From Georgenia sp. SYP-B2076 (GTDB lineage: Bacteria > Actinomycetota > Actinomycetes > Actinomycetales > Actinomycetaceae), in NCBI RefSeq assembly GCF_003991205.1, contig NZ_RXOZ01000032.1:223819-287818 (forward strand): a DNA stretch of 64,000 nucleotides, read 5' to 3'. The notes beneath the pieces were generated by a model. It ran no database searches and was not told where the DNA came from. It saw only the letters and a program-made list of their open reading frames with translations. Within the stretch, counting starts at the first letter, position 1, and each line of letters opens with the position of its first letter. This document shows positions 1 through 6,774 of the stretch, piece by piece. A program made the translations under genes and the position numbers.

Positions 1-464
1 CCGACTGGCGCCAGCTCGGGCACGCCGTCGCCCTGGGCAGCGTCGACATCCCGCTGGCCGACCCGCACTTCTGGACGATGCAGGGCGCCGTCCGTGTGGC
101 GCAGCTGTGCGAGGCGTGGGGCCTGACCTGGGGCTCGCACTCGAACAACCACTTCGACATCTCCCTGGCGATGTTCACCCACGCGGCCGCGGCCGCGCCC
201 GGGGAGATCACCGCCATCGACACCCACTGGATCTGGCAGGACGGCCAGCGGCTCACCCGCGAGCCCCTGGTGATCTCGGGCGGCGGCATCGACGTGCCCA
301 CCACGCCCGGCCTGGGCGTCGAGGTCGACCTCGACCGCCTCGAGGCCGCGCACGAGCTCTACCTCGCCGAGGGCCTCGGCGCCCGCGACGACGCCGTCGC
401 GATGCAGTACCTGCTGCCGGGATGGACATTCGACCCCAAGCGCCCCGCGCTGGACCGTGCATGA
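1..464 (+). CDS. gudD: D-glucarate dehydratase, C-terminal part
   Basis: The frame is open from the first bases to a TGA at 462-464, so about 153 C-terminal residues are present and the N-terminus lies outside the window. The sequence follows the end of enterobacterial glucarate dehydratase almost motif by motif: [10 protein letters not shown], then the catalytic-barrel stretch [20 protein letters not shown], then AIDTHWIWQ, and the tail [19 protein letters not shown]. The enzyme belongs to the mandelate-racemase branch of the enolase superfamily. It dehydrates D-glucarate to 5-dehydro-4-deoxy-D-glucarate in the cytosol. A universal stress protein gene follows 52 bp downstream in the same direction. 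The identification is firm; only the start is missing. Confidence 0.95.
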   Translation, partial: DWRQLGHAVALGSVDIPLADPHFWTMQGAVRVAQLCEAWGLTWGSHSNNHFDISLAMFTHAAAAAPGEITAIDTHWIWQDGQRLTREPLVISGGGIDVPTTPGLGVEVDLDRLEAAHELYLAEGLGARDDAVAMQYLLPGWTFDPKRPALDRA

Positions 465-516
465 CGGCGGCCGCGCCCGCCGCGCTGCCCGGCGGACCGA
501 CGAGAGAGGTGCACGC

Positions 517-921
517 ATGAGCGTGGTGCTGGGCTTCGTGCCGACCGCGGCGGGCCGGGCGGCCCTGGACCGGGCCGTCCACGAGGCGGCCAAGGCGGCG
601 ACGACGCTGGTCGTGGTCTCCGAGCAGCGCAGCGACCACGGGGCGGGCGGCGCCGCCGACCCCGACACCATCGCCGAGGTGCGGCGCGCCGCGGCGGCCC
701 GGGACGTGCCCGTCGAGCTCCGCGGCGCCGCGGACGGGCGCTCCGCCGCGGACCAGCTCGTCGACCTGAGCTACGAGGACGACGTCGAGCTGCTCGTCAT
801 CGGGCTGCGACGGCGGTCGCCGGTGGGGAAGCTCCTCATGGGCAGCACCGCCCAGCAGGTGCTGCTCGACGCCGGCTGCGCCGTCCTCTCCGTCAAGCCG
901 CCCGTCGAGGCCCGCGCCTGA
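517..921 (+). CDS. Universal stress protein (UspA family), copy 1
   Basis: A 134-residue single-domain UspA-fold protein. It starts at the ATG preceded by GAGAGAGG (503-510); an upstream in-frame ATG at 457 overlaps the gudD stop and lacks a ribosome site. The N-terminus (SVVLGFVPTAAGRAALD) is the first beta strand. The C-terminal block VIGLRRRSPVGKLLMGS matches the family's nucleotide-binding G-2x-G-9x-G(S/T) signature. It follows gudD closely and is probably cotranscribed. A clear paralogue lies at 1410-1802 on the opposite strand and shares the RRRSPVGK block and the ending. The UspA fold is certain; the stress or metabolic signal it answers is not visible. Confidence 0.9.
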   Translation: MSVVLGFVPTAAGRAALDRAVHEAAKAATTLVVVSEQRSDHGAGGAADPDTIAEVRRAAAARDVPVELRGAADGRSAADQLVDLSYEDDVELLVIGLRRRSPVGKLLMGSTAQQVLLDAGCAVLSVKPPVEARA

Positions 922-981
922 GGCGTGCGTCTGAGGCGTGCGTCTGAGGCGTGCGTCTGAGGCGTGCGTCTGAGGCGTGCG
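918..981 (+). repeat. 13-bp tandem repeat, about five copies, starting on the stop codon of the first usp
   Basis: The unit CTGAGGCGTGCGT is repeated head to tail at 918, 931, 944 and 957, with a fifth copy from 970 that loses its last base. The TGA inside the first copy is the stop codon of the stress-protein gene, so the array begins exactly in the end of the coding sequence. Thirteen is not a multiple of three, so each copy puts a TGA in a different frame. It looks like a slippage-prone minisatellite. Confidence 0.92.
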
Positions 982-1409
982 CCGCACCACGCGGTCTCGG
1001 GCGGCTCCGGGTACAGACCGCCACGTCTGACTTCTTCTCCACGACGACCGGGCCGGACGGAGAACGTGTACCCCTCAGCCTGCCCCTTGCCGACCAGGAG
1101 TCGCCGGCCCGGGCGTTCCTGGTCGGTCAGCCCCTCCAGCCGGTCGGTGATGAACCGGGCCCGCGACTCGAAGACCGCCGTGCGTTGACCCGGCCGCGCC
1201 CACCTTGTCGTCCAGCCACCGGCGGCGCCTGCGCGCTCCTTGCGCAGCGAGCGGGGCGCACCACCTGAACGGGAGTACGGCCGGCGCTCGCCGAGCTCGT
1301 GGACGAGCCAGGGCTGCTGAGCGAGCCGACACCCTGTGCCAGACCCGCGCGGGCCACCGCTCAGCGGCACGGGGCGGTGCCTGGTCGTTGCACCACCCAG
1401 CGTCGCGGC
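982..1409. other. Non-coding stretch between convergent usp genes
   Basis: No gene can be supported here. Both flanking stress-protein genes point into it. On the minus strand there are short open pieces with protein-like composition (for example FITDRLEGLTDQERPG near 1125-1170), but they change frame, have no start site and match nothing I recognise. They could be debris of a decayed gene. No convincing terminator hairpin is apparent. Confidence 0.5.
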
Positions 1410-1802
1410 TCAGCCGTGCTTGACGGCGAGCACCGGGCAGCGTGCGTCGAGCATGAGGCGCTGGGCGGAGCTGCCGAGGAGGAACTTGCCGACGGGACTG
1501 CGGCGCCGCATACCGATGACGAGCAGATCCGCCTCCACCTCCTCGGTGACGGCGAGGATCTGGTCGACGGGGTCTCCGTCGCCGTCACCGCGGCGGATCT
1601 CGTGCGGCACCCCGCCGGCCGTGAGCCGGTCGGCGATCGCGTTGCACTCCTCCTCGCCGAGCAGGTCGTCGTCGACGTAGGCGCCTGCGCGGGCGGCGTT
1701 GACGACGATGAGGCGCGAGCCACGCCACCCCGCCTCCCGGACTGCCTCGTCGAGCGCGGCACGGGCGGCGGGGGTGGGAACGAGCCCGACGACAATGGTC
1801 AT
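1410..1802 (-). CDS. Universal stress protein (UspA family), copy 2
   Basis: A 130-residue UspA-fold protein starting at ATG 1802 with AAGGAG just upstream. The first strand reads TIVVGLVPTPAARAALDEAV. The ATP-binding-type block is VIGMRRRSPVGKFLLGSSAQ, almost the same as in the copy at 517-921. It lies 29 bp behind tctA on the same strand and is the last gene of the tctC-tctB-tctA operon. Stress-protein genes are a common tail of such transporter operons, so a role tied to uptake or energy status is likely but not shown. Confidence 0.9.
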   Translation of the reverse strand: MTIVVGLVPTPAARAALDEAVREAGWRGSRLIVVNAARAGAYVDDDLLGEEECNAIADRLTAGGVPHEIRRGDGDGDPVDQILAVTEEVEADLLVIGMRRRSPVGKFLLGSSAQRLMLDARCPVLAVKHG

Positions 1803-1831
1803 GACATCTCCTTGTGGGGTGTGACGGCTGG

Positions 1832-3361
1832 TCAGCGGCCGACGGTGACGGTGTCTGCGGTGTCTGCGGGGGCGCCGGCCCGGCGGGCGCGCAGGGCGCG
1901 AACCACGGGCAGCACCACGACGAGCAGGAAGACCAGCGCAAGCAGCACGCCGGAGATCGGCCGGGTGAAGAAGGTCGTGGCATCCCCGCCGAACATCCGC
2001 ATGGACTGGCGGAAGGAGGTCTCTAGCAAGCCGCCCAGCACGAATGCGAGGACCAGCGGGCCGGGTTCAAAGCCGAGCTTCTTCATCAGGTAGCCGAGCA
2101 CACCGAAGCCGACGACAACGAGCATGTCGAAGGCGTTGTTGCGGACTGTGTAGACGCCCACCATCGCGATCAGGACGGTGAGTCCCGCCAGGACATCGGT
2201 CCGAACCTTGAGGATCTTCACGAAGACGCCGATCAGCGGGATGCTCAGGATCAGCAGGAAGATGTTGCCGATGTACATCGAGTTCACGACACCCCAGAAG
2301 ACGTCGGGGTGTTCGGACATCAGCAGCGGTCCGGGCGTGATGCCCTGCAGGAGCAGTGCGCCGAACAGCACCGCCATCGTGGCGTTGGCGGGCACGCCGA
2401 GGGTCAGCAGCGGGATGAAGGACGACGTCGCCGCAGCATTGTTCGCGGTCTCGGGACCCGCGACGCCCTCGATGGCACCACGGCCGAAACGCTCCGGCGT
2501 CTTCGACGTGCGCTTCTCCACGGCGTACGAGACCAGCGAGGACATCGCCGCGCCGCCCCCGGGCAGCACGCCGAGGAAGAAGCCGATCGCTGAGCCGCGG
2601 GCGATGGCGCCGCGCGACTCCTTCACGTCGGCGCGCGTGGGCAGCGCCCTGCCGAAGGACGGGATCGCCGGTTGGGGACGGGCCCGGTGCTCGAGGTTGT
2701 ACAGGAGCTCCCCGACGCCGAACAGGCCCATGGCGATGATGACGAAGTCGAACCCGTCGGCGAGCTGGTCGCTGCCGAACGTGAACCGGTTGGCTCCGAG
2801 CAACGGGTCGCGGCCCACTGTGGCCAGCAGGAGCCCGAGCGCTGCGGCGGCGGCATTCTTCAGGGCCGAGCCGTTGCCCAGACTGGCGACGAGCAGGATG
2901 CCCAGGAGCGCCAGCACCGTGTACTCCGGTGGCCCGAACTTCAGTGCGAAGCCGGCGACGAGCGGCGCAACCACTGTCAGGCCCAGGATCGCCACCGTTC
3001 CGCCGGCGAAGGAGCCGATCGCGGCGATGCCGAGCGCCGAGCCCGCCCGCCCCTGACGGGCCATCTTGTACCCGTCGATCGCCGTGACGACGCTGGAGGC
3101 CTCACCCGGCAGCTGGAGCAGCACCGATGTGATGGTCCCGCCGTACTGCGCGCCATAGAAGATGCCGGCGAGCATGATCACCGCAGTGGTGGGGTCCACG
3201 CTGTAGGTGATCGGCAGCAGGATGGAGATGGTTGCGGCGGAGCCGAGCCCGGGCAGCACGCCGATGAGCATGCCGACCGTGACGCCGAGAAGGCAGAAGA
3301 GCAGGTTCTGCGGCTCGAAGACGACCGCGAACCCCTCCACCGCTGTCTGAATGATGTCCAT
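1832..3361 (-). CDS. tctA: Tripartite tricarboxylate transporter, large permease TctA
   Basis: A 509-residue hydrophobic protein of normal TctA length. It has about twelve membrane segments and the family hallmarks near the N-terminus: GVLPGLGSAATISILLPITY and the FYGAQYGGTITSVLLQLPGE loop around residues 70-90. A second internal copy of the motif, GVLPGGGAAMSSLVSYAVEK, sits mid-protein. It forms the membrane channel with TctB and takes substrate from the TctC binding protein, driven by an ion gradient. The start ATG at 3361 has GAAGAGGA upstream. It is the third gene of tctC-tctB-tctA-usp. The substrate (citrate, tartrate, another hydroxy-acid or an aromatic acid) cannot be read from the sequence. 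Confidence 0.95.
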   Translation of the reverse strand: MDIIQTAVEGFAVVFEPQNLLFCLLGVTVGMLIGVLPGLGSAATISILLPITYSVDPTTAVIMLAGIFYGAQYGGTITSVLLQLPGEASSVVTAIDGYKMARQGRAGSALGIAAIGSFAGGTVAILGLTVVAPLVAGFALKFGPPEYTVLALLGILLVASLGNGSALKNAAAAALGLLLATVGRDPLLGANRFTFGSDQLADGFDFVIIAMGLFGVGELLYNLEHRARPQPAIPSFGRALPTRADVKESRGAIARGSAIGFFLGVLPGGGAAMSSLVSYAVEKRTSKTPERFGRGAIEGVAGPETANNAAATSSFIPLLTLGVPANATMAVLFGALLLQGITPGPLLMSEHPDVFWGVVNSMYIGNIFLLILSIPLIGVFVKILKVRTDVLAGLTVLIAMVGVYTVRNNAFDMLVVVGFGVLGYLMKKLGFEPGPLVLAFVLGGLLETSFRQSMRMFGGDATTFFTRPISGVLLALVFLLVVVLPVVRALRARRAGAPADTADTVTVGR

Positions 3362-3400
3362 AGGTTCCTCTTCTTGACCGCGGTGCGCCGGGCGACCGGG

Positions 3401-3440
3401 CGCGGGGTTGACCGGGCGATCGCGGGGTTTACCAGGCGAT
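3401..3440 (-). repeat. 20-bp direct duplication of the tctB 3' end
   Basis: Positions 3401-3420 and 3421-3440 are adjacent and match at 18 of 20 bases. The right copy contains the last codons and the TAA stop (3429-3431) of tctB. The left copy lies in the tctB-tctA spacer and appears to be a local tandem duplication of the gene end. Confidence 0.75.
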
Positions 3441-3968
3441 GAGGTGCGGCAGGTTGACGCTCAGCAAGCCGACGAAACCCAGGTGCAGGGCGGCAACCGC
3501 CCCGACCGTGATCGCGGCCGTCGACCGCCAGGTCTCGGTGCCGATCACCTTCAGCCACACGACCAGCAGGAGCGCGGTGGGGATCTCGAAGCCCACGACC
3601 TCGAAGAGCAGCCCGAAAGCGACGAGGCTGGCCGTGCCCAGCACGACACCCACGGTGCCCCGGGTGAACTGCTCGGTGTCGGCGGTCGTGCGGACCCGCA
3701 GCAGCAGCGCCAGCCCGATGAGCGTCATCACAACGCCGAGCGCGAACGGCCACATGCCCGATCCCGGGTTGCCGAGCCGACCGAGACCGAGCCGCCAGGC
3801 CAGCACGGCACCTGCGGCCCCGAGCGCGGTGACGGCGCCGGCCGCGACCGTGGCAAGCACGGTGCCCCCGGGCCTGAGCTGCTCGGGCTCGTCAGCAACA
3901 GGAACCGCGTCCGGCTCGGCCGGCGACGCGATCCCCGCGCCGCCGGCCGTGGAAGGTGTCGTCGTCAC
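3429..3968 (-). CDS. tctB: Tripartite tricarboxylate transporter, small permease TctB
   Basis: A 179-residue protein of the usual TctB size with four hydrophobic segments. The typical N-terminal feature LGRLGNPGSGMWPFALGVVM lies in the first third. It is the small, poorly conserved membrane subunit that partners TctA. The start is GTG at 3968, overlapping the tctC stop (GTGA), so translation is coupled to the binding-protein gene. The first 40 residues are Pro/Ala-rich and acidic, a cytoplasmic extension of no known function. Assignment rests on length, membrane topology and its place between tctC and tctA. Confidence 0.9.
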   Translation of the reverse strand: MTTTPSTAGGAGIASPAEPDAVPVADEPEQLRPGGTVLATVAAGAVTALGAAGAVLAWRLGLGRLGNPGSGMWPFALGVVMTLIGLALLLRVRTTADTEQFTRGTVGVVLGTASLVAFGLLFEVVGFEIPTALLLVVWLKVIGTETWRSTAAITVGAVAALHLGFVGLLSVNLPHLIAW

Positions 3969-4981
3969 GACCCGCTCTTCAGGTCGATGCCGAGGTCGTC
4001 GACGAGGGTGGCGTACTGCTCCTTCGCCTCCGCCAGCGCCTTCTTGGCCTCCTCCGGGCCCACCTCCCAGCGCGAGGCGTAGTTGTTCTTGATGAAGTCG
4101 CCGTAAGCCGGGTCCTCGAACGCCGTCGCGAAGGACTCCGCCAGGTGGCTGCGCACGTTGTCCGGCAACCCGGCCGGGGCCGCGACGAAGCGGCGCTGCT
4201 CGACGACGACGTCGAAGCCGGCCTCGGTGGCGGTCGGGACGTCGGGGAGGTACTCGCTGCGCTCGGCCGCGAAGACCACGAGCGGGCGGAACTTACCCGA
4301 GTCGATGTGCGGCATGGCCTCGAGCAGCTGGATCGAGACGGCGTCGACCTGGGAGCCCAGCAGCGCCGTCACCGTCGGGCCACCGCCTTCGAACGGCACG
4401 GTGTTGTGCTCCACACCCGACCGCGTGGTGAGCGCGGCGGCCGACAGGTGGCTGCCGCTACCCACCCCGGTGTTGCCGTAGCTCAGGCCCGGGGTGCTCA
4501 GCAGGTCCTTGACGGTCTGGTAGGGAGAGGTCTCGGCGTTCACGACGAGGACGTAGTCCTCCTGCGTCACGCCCGTGACGATGTCCATGTCCTCGAGCGC
4601 GATGGGGTCTGCGTCGTCGACCGCGAGGGGCGTGATCGCCATGAGGCTCTGCGGGAGGAACACGAGACTGTAGCCGTCGGCCTTGCGCCCGAGGACCTCC
4701 TTGCCGCCGACAGCGCCGTTGGCGCCCTCGCGGTTGACCACGGGCATGGACTCGCCCAGCGGCTTCTCCACGGCCTTGGCGAAGGCCCGGCCGATGAGAT
4801 CGGTCGCACCGCCAGGGCTGAACGGCACGGTCAGTTCGACGGGCCCGGTCGGGTAGTCGGGCGCCGCTTCCTCGGCTCCGGTGCCACCCTGGACGCCGCC
4901 GCACGCGGCGAGGACGAGGGCGGTCAGCCCGGCGAGGGCGGCAGCGGCGGCGCGCTTGCGGCGGGTGGAGGTGCTCAACAT
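3965..4981 (-). CDS. tctC: Tripartite tricarboxylate transporter substrate-binding lipoprotein TctC (Bug family)
   Basis: A 338-residue extracellular binding protein. The start at ATG 4981 is chosen because GGGAGAAACAC precedes it and the product then begins with a lipoprotein signal ending in the lipobox VLAACGG. A longer frame reaches 5083 but only adds low-complexity sequence. The mature part has the Bug-family landmarks PVELTVPFSPGGATDLIGRAFA, then NREGANGAVGGKEV, and the second-lobe region TGVGSGSHLSAA. It captures an organic acid and delivers it to TctA/TctB. It is the first gene of the operon and is transcribed divergently from the dehydrogenase pair at 5614-8007. Confidence 0.95.
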   Translation of the reverse strand: MLSTSTRRKRAAAAALAGLTALVLAACGGVQGGTGAEEAAPDYPTGPVELTVPFSPGGATDLIGRAFAKAVEKPLGESMPVVNREGANGAVGGKEVLGRKADGYSLVFLPQSLMAITPLAVDDADPIALEDMDIVTGVTQEDYVLVVNAETSPYQTVKDLLSTPGLSYGNTGVGSGSHLSAAALTTRSGVEHNTVPFEGGGPTVTALLGSQVDAVSIQLLEAMPHIDSGKFRPLVVFAAERSEYLPDVPTATEAGFDVVVEQRRFVAAPAGLPDNVRSHLAESFATAFEDPAYGDFIKNNYASRWEVGPEEAKKALAEAKEQYATLVDDLGIDLKSGS

Positions 4982-5067
4982 GTGTTTCTCCCTGTACGGC
5001 GGTGGACGGAAGGTCTGTGGTGCCGGTGCTGCTGCTGATGTAGATGGTGGCGGCGATGACGACTGCT

Positions 5068-5422
5068 CGAACGGTGCCGTCACGATGTAACCGTCACCGG
5101 ACGACGCGAAACCGTATCGAGATCGGATCTCCCGGCCCGGAGCCGATCGTCGTCTGCGCCTCCATCTGTCAGAAGCACGTCATTGGTTCTCCTGGCGTCA
5201 TTGCTGGGGTAAGGCTTCCATCCCGACCGATACCTGTCCAACACAACCTCGGTATCGCACGATGCCGTCCAGGTATGGCACCGACGCCCGTCCGGATACG
5301 GCGGACGGCGGACTCGCGGGCCGCCCGGGCGATGCCCGGACGGCATCGCGCGATGTCGCTCCAGTATTGGACGGGTATGGCACCGACAGTTAGCGTGCGG
5401 ACACTGCCGAAGGAGCTCACCA
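5068..5422. promoter_or_regulatory. Divergent promoter and operator region between tctCBA and the Ldh2/lhgO operon
   Basis: This region is rich in repeats that look like operator sites. CGATACC (5228-5234) and GGTATCG (5251-5257) form an inverted pair. CGATGCCGTCC (5260-5270) is matched by its complement GGACGGCATCG at 5338-5348. The 14-mer GGTATGGCACCGAC occurs twice in direct orientation (5272-5285 and 5374-5387). Nearer tctC, CCGTCAC is repeated at 5077-5083 and 5091-5097. No regulator gene is adjacent, so it would act in trans or lie outside the window. I infer shared control of both arms. Confidence 0.6.
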
Positions 5423-5617
5423 ATGACGTTTGCCCAGCCCCCGCACGTGACCACGCCCGTCGGGTCCCCGGCCGGCCGCGTCGCATCGCCCGCGCCGTCG
5501 CCCGCCGTCTGGAGCGCGTCGGGCGCACGATCGGCTACCACAGCCGCTCGCCCGTCGAAGATGCCGCCCGTGCCGGGCTCGAACTCGACCCTCGACACCA
5601 CGGAGGTAATCCGGTGA
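5423..5617 (+). CDS. Possible 64-residue leader or decayed reading frame
   Basis: An ATG at 5423 with a good ribosome site (AAGGAG, 5407-5412) opens a frame of 64 codons. It ends in TGA overlapping the GTG start of the next gene (GTGA at 5614-5617). The product is Pro/Ser/Ala/Thr-rich and matches nothing I know. The good start signal and exact stop-start overlap favour translation. However, the +1-shifted frame through the same DNA resembles a hydroxyacid dehydrogenase fragment, so this may be a broken gene whose start signal survives. Confidence 0.35.
   Translation: MTFAQPPHVTTPVGSPAGRVASPAPSPAVWSASGARSATTAARPSKMPPVPGSNSTLDTTEVIR
5479..5586 (+). pseudogene. Possible remnant of a D-isomer 2-hydroxyacid dehydrogenase NAD-binding fold
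   Basis: The frame shared with the downstream dehydrogenase encodes RRIARAVARRLERVG followed by TIGYHSRSPVEDAARAGLEL. This resembles the Rossmann segment of D-2-hydroxyacid dehydrogenases, where a GRIGRAVARR-like helix is followed by a strand with Y-H-x-R-x-P. Only about 36 residues are recognisable. The upstream GLG turn is missing and so is the catalytic domain. I read it as debris; chance similarity in Arg/Ala-rich sequence is possible. Confidence 0.35.
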
Positions 5618-6774
5618 CTGCTCAGACCGACGACATCCCGACACCGACGGGCGAGGCAGCGCCGCCCGGGCAGGCGGCGACCAAGGCCGCCCTGCGCCGG
5701 TTCCACCCCGAGGTCGTCCGCGCGCAGATCCTCGCCGTACTCGACGCGTGGGGCATGCCCGAAGACCTCGCGGCGGTGTCGGCCGATGTCATGGTGGACA
5801 CCGACCTCGCCGGGATCGACTCGCACGGCATCTCGATGCTGCCGAGCTACCAGGGCCTGGTCGACGAGGGCCGGATGGACATCGCCGCCCGCCCACTCGT
5901 GGTCCACGAGACCGCCACCACCGCGCTGCTCGACGCCCAGGACGGCCTGGGGCACCCCACGACCGCCGAGGCCATGGCTTTGGCGGTCGCGAAGGCCCGG
6001 ACGGCCGGTATGGGCGCCGTGGCGGTCCACCGTTCACATCACTTCGGCGCCGCCGGGTACTACGCCCGGATCGCCGCAGACGCCGGCATGGTCGGGCTGG
6101 TCACCACGACTACCCGTGCCCGCGCCGTGGTGCCCACACGTGGATCCACCCCGCTGCTCGGCACCAACCCGATCGCCTTCGCGGCGCCCACCACCGACCC
6201 CGAGCGCCCGTTCCTGCTGGACATGTCGACCAGCTCGGTCGCGGTGAACAAGGTCAAGGTCTACGACTTCCTCGACAAGCCCCTGCCGGCGGGATGGGTG
6301 CTTGACGGGCAGGGCCTGCCGGTCACGGACCCGCACGCCGCGCACGCGCGGCTGCGCGCACAGGAGGAAGGCGGCCTCACGCCCCTCGGCGGCACGGAGG
6401 CGCTGTCGAGCCACAAGGGCTACGGCCTGGGAGTGATGGTCCAGATCCTCGCCGGCGCGCTCAGCGGCGCGCTGTTCGCGCCCGAGAAGGGCCGGCCGGG
6501 CCCCGACGACATCGGCCACTTCTGCCTGGCCATCGACCCGGCCGCGTTCGGTGGCGCCGAGACCTTCCGGCCAGCGGTGTCGGAGATCGTGGACACCCTC
6601 CACGTGCACCCCAGCACCTCGCCCGACCGGCCGGTGCTGGTAGCGGGCGACCCCGAGCGCCTCGCCCGCGCCGAGCGGTCCGAGCACGGCATTCCCATCA
6701 GCGACGCTCTCCTGGACCTGCTCGCCGGTATCTGCACCGCCGCGGGCGCCGACTTCCTCCTCGAGGGGGCATAA
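5614..6774 (+). CDS. Ldh2 family malate/L-lactate (L-2-hydroxyacid) dehydrogenase
   Basis: A 386-residue NAD(P)-dependent oxidoreductase of the Ldh2/MdhII family (related to AllD and DlgD), which has a fold distinct from classical LDH/MDH. GTG 5614 is chosen because GGAGG lies at 5602-5606; the frame continues upstream but only through regulatory DNA. Landmarks include DTDLAGIDSHGISMLPSY, the catalytic-His region VHRSHHFGAAGYYARIA, and TNPIAFAAPT. SSHKGYGLGVMVQILAGALSG lies near the C-terminal nucleotide site. The next gene, lhgO, starts on the base after the TAA stop, so they are one operon. The exact substrate is open (malate, lactate, 2-hydroxyglutarate, ureidoglycolate or a keto-sugar acid). 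Confidence 0.9.
   Translation: MTAQTDDIPTPTGEAAPPGQAATKAALRRFHPEVVRAQILAVLDAWGMPEDLAAVSADVMVDTDLAGIDSHGISMLPSYQGLVDEGRMDIAARPLVVHETATTALLDAQDGLGHPTTAEAMALAVAKARTAGMGAVAVHRSHHFGAAGYYARIAADAGMVGLVTTTTRARAVVPTRGSTPLLGTNPIAFAAPTTDPERPFLLDMSTSSVAVNKVKVYDFLDKPLPAGWVLDGQGLPVTDPHAAHARLRAQEEGGLTPLGGTEALSSHKGYGLGVMVQILAGALSGALFAPEKGRPGPDDIGHFCLAIDPAAFGGAETFRPAVSEIVDTLHVHPSTSPDRPVLVAGDPERLARAERSEHGIPISDALLDLLAGICTAAGADFLLEGA

Noticed and set aside
982..1409. A minus-strand gene between the two usp genes
   Set aside because: Coding-like pieces shift frame and lack a start and any family match, so they are listed as an unassigned stretch.
3968..5083. Start of tctC at 5083
   Set aside because: It would put 34 low-complexity residues before a classic lipoprotein signal. 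ATG 4981 has a ribosome site and begins the signal directly.
5044..6774. A 576-residue start for the Ldh2 dehydrogenase
   Set aside because: The extra 190 residues translate the divergent control region. GTG 5614 has GGAGG and gives the family's normal length.
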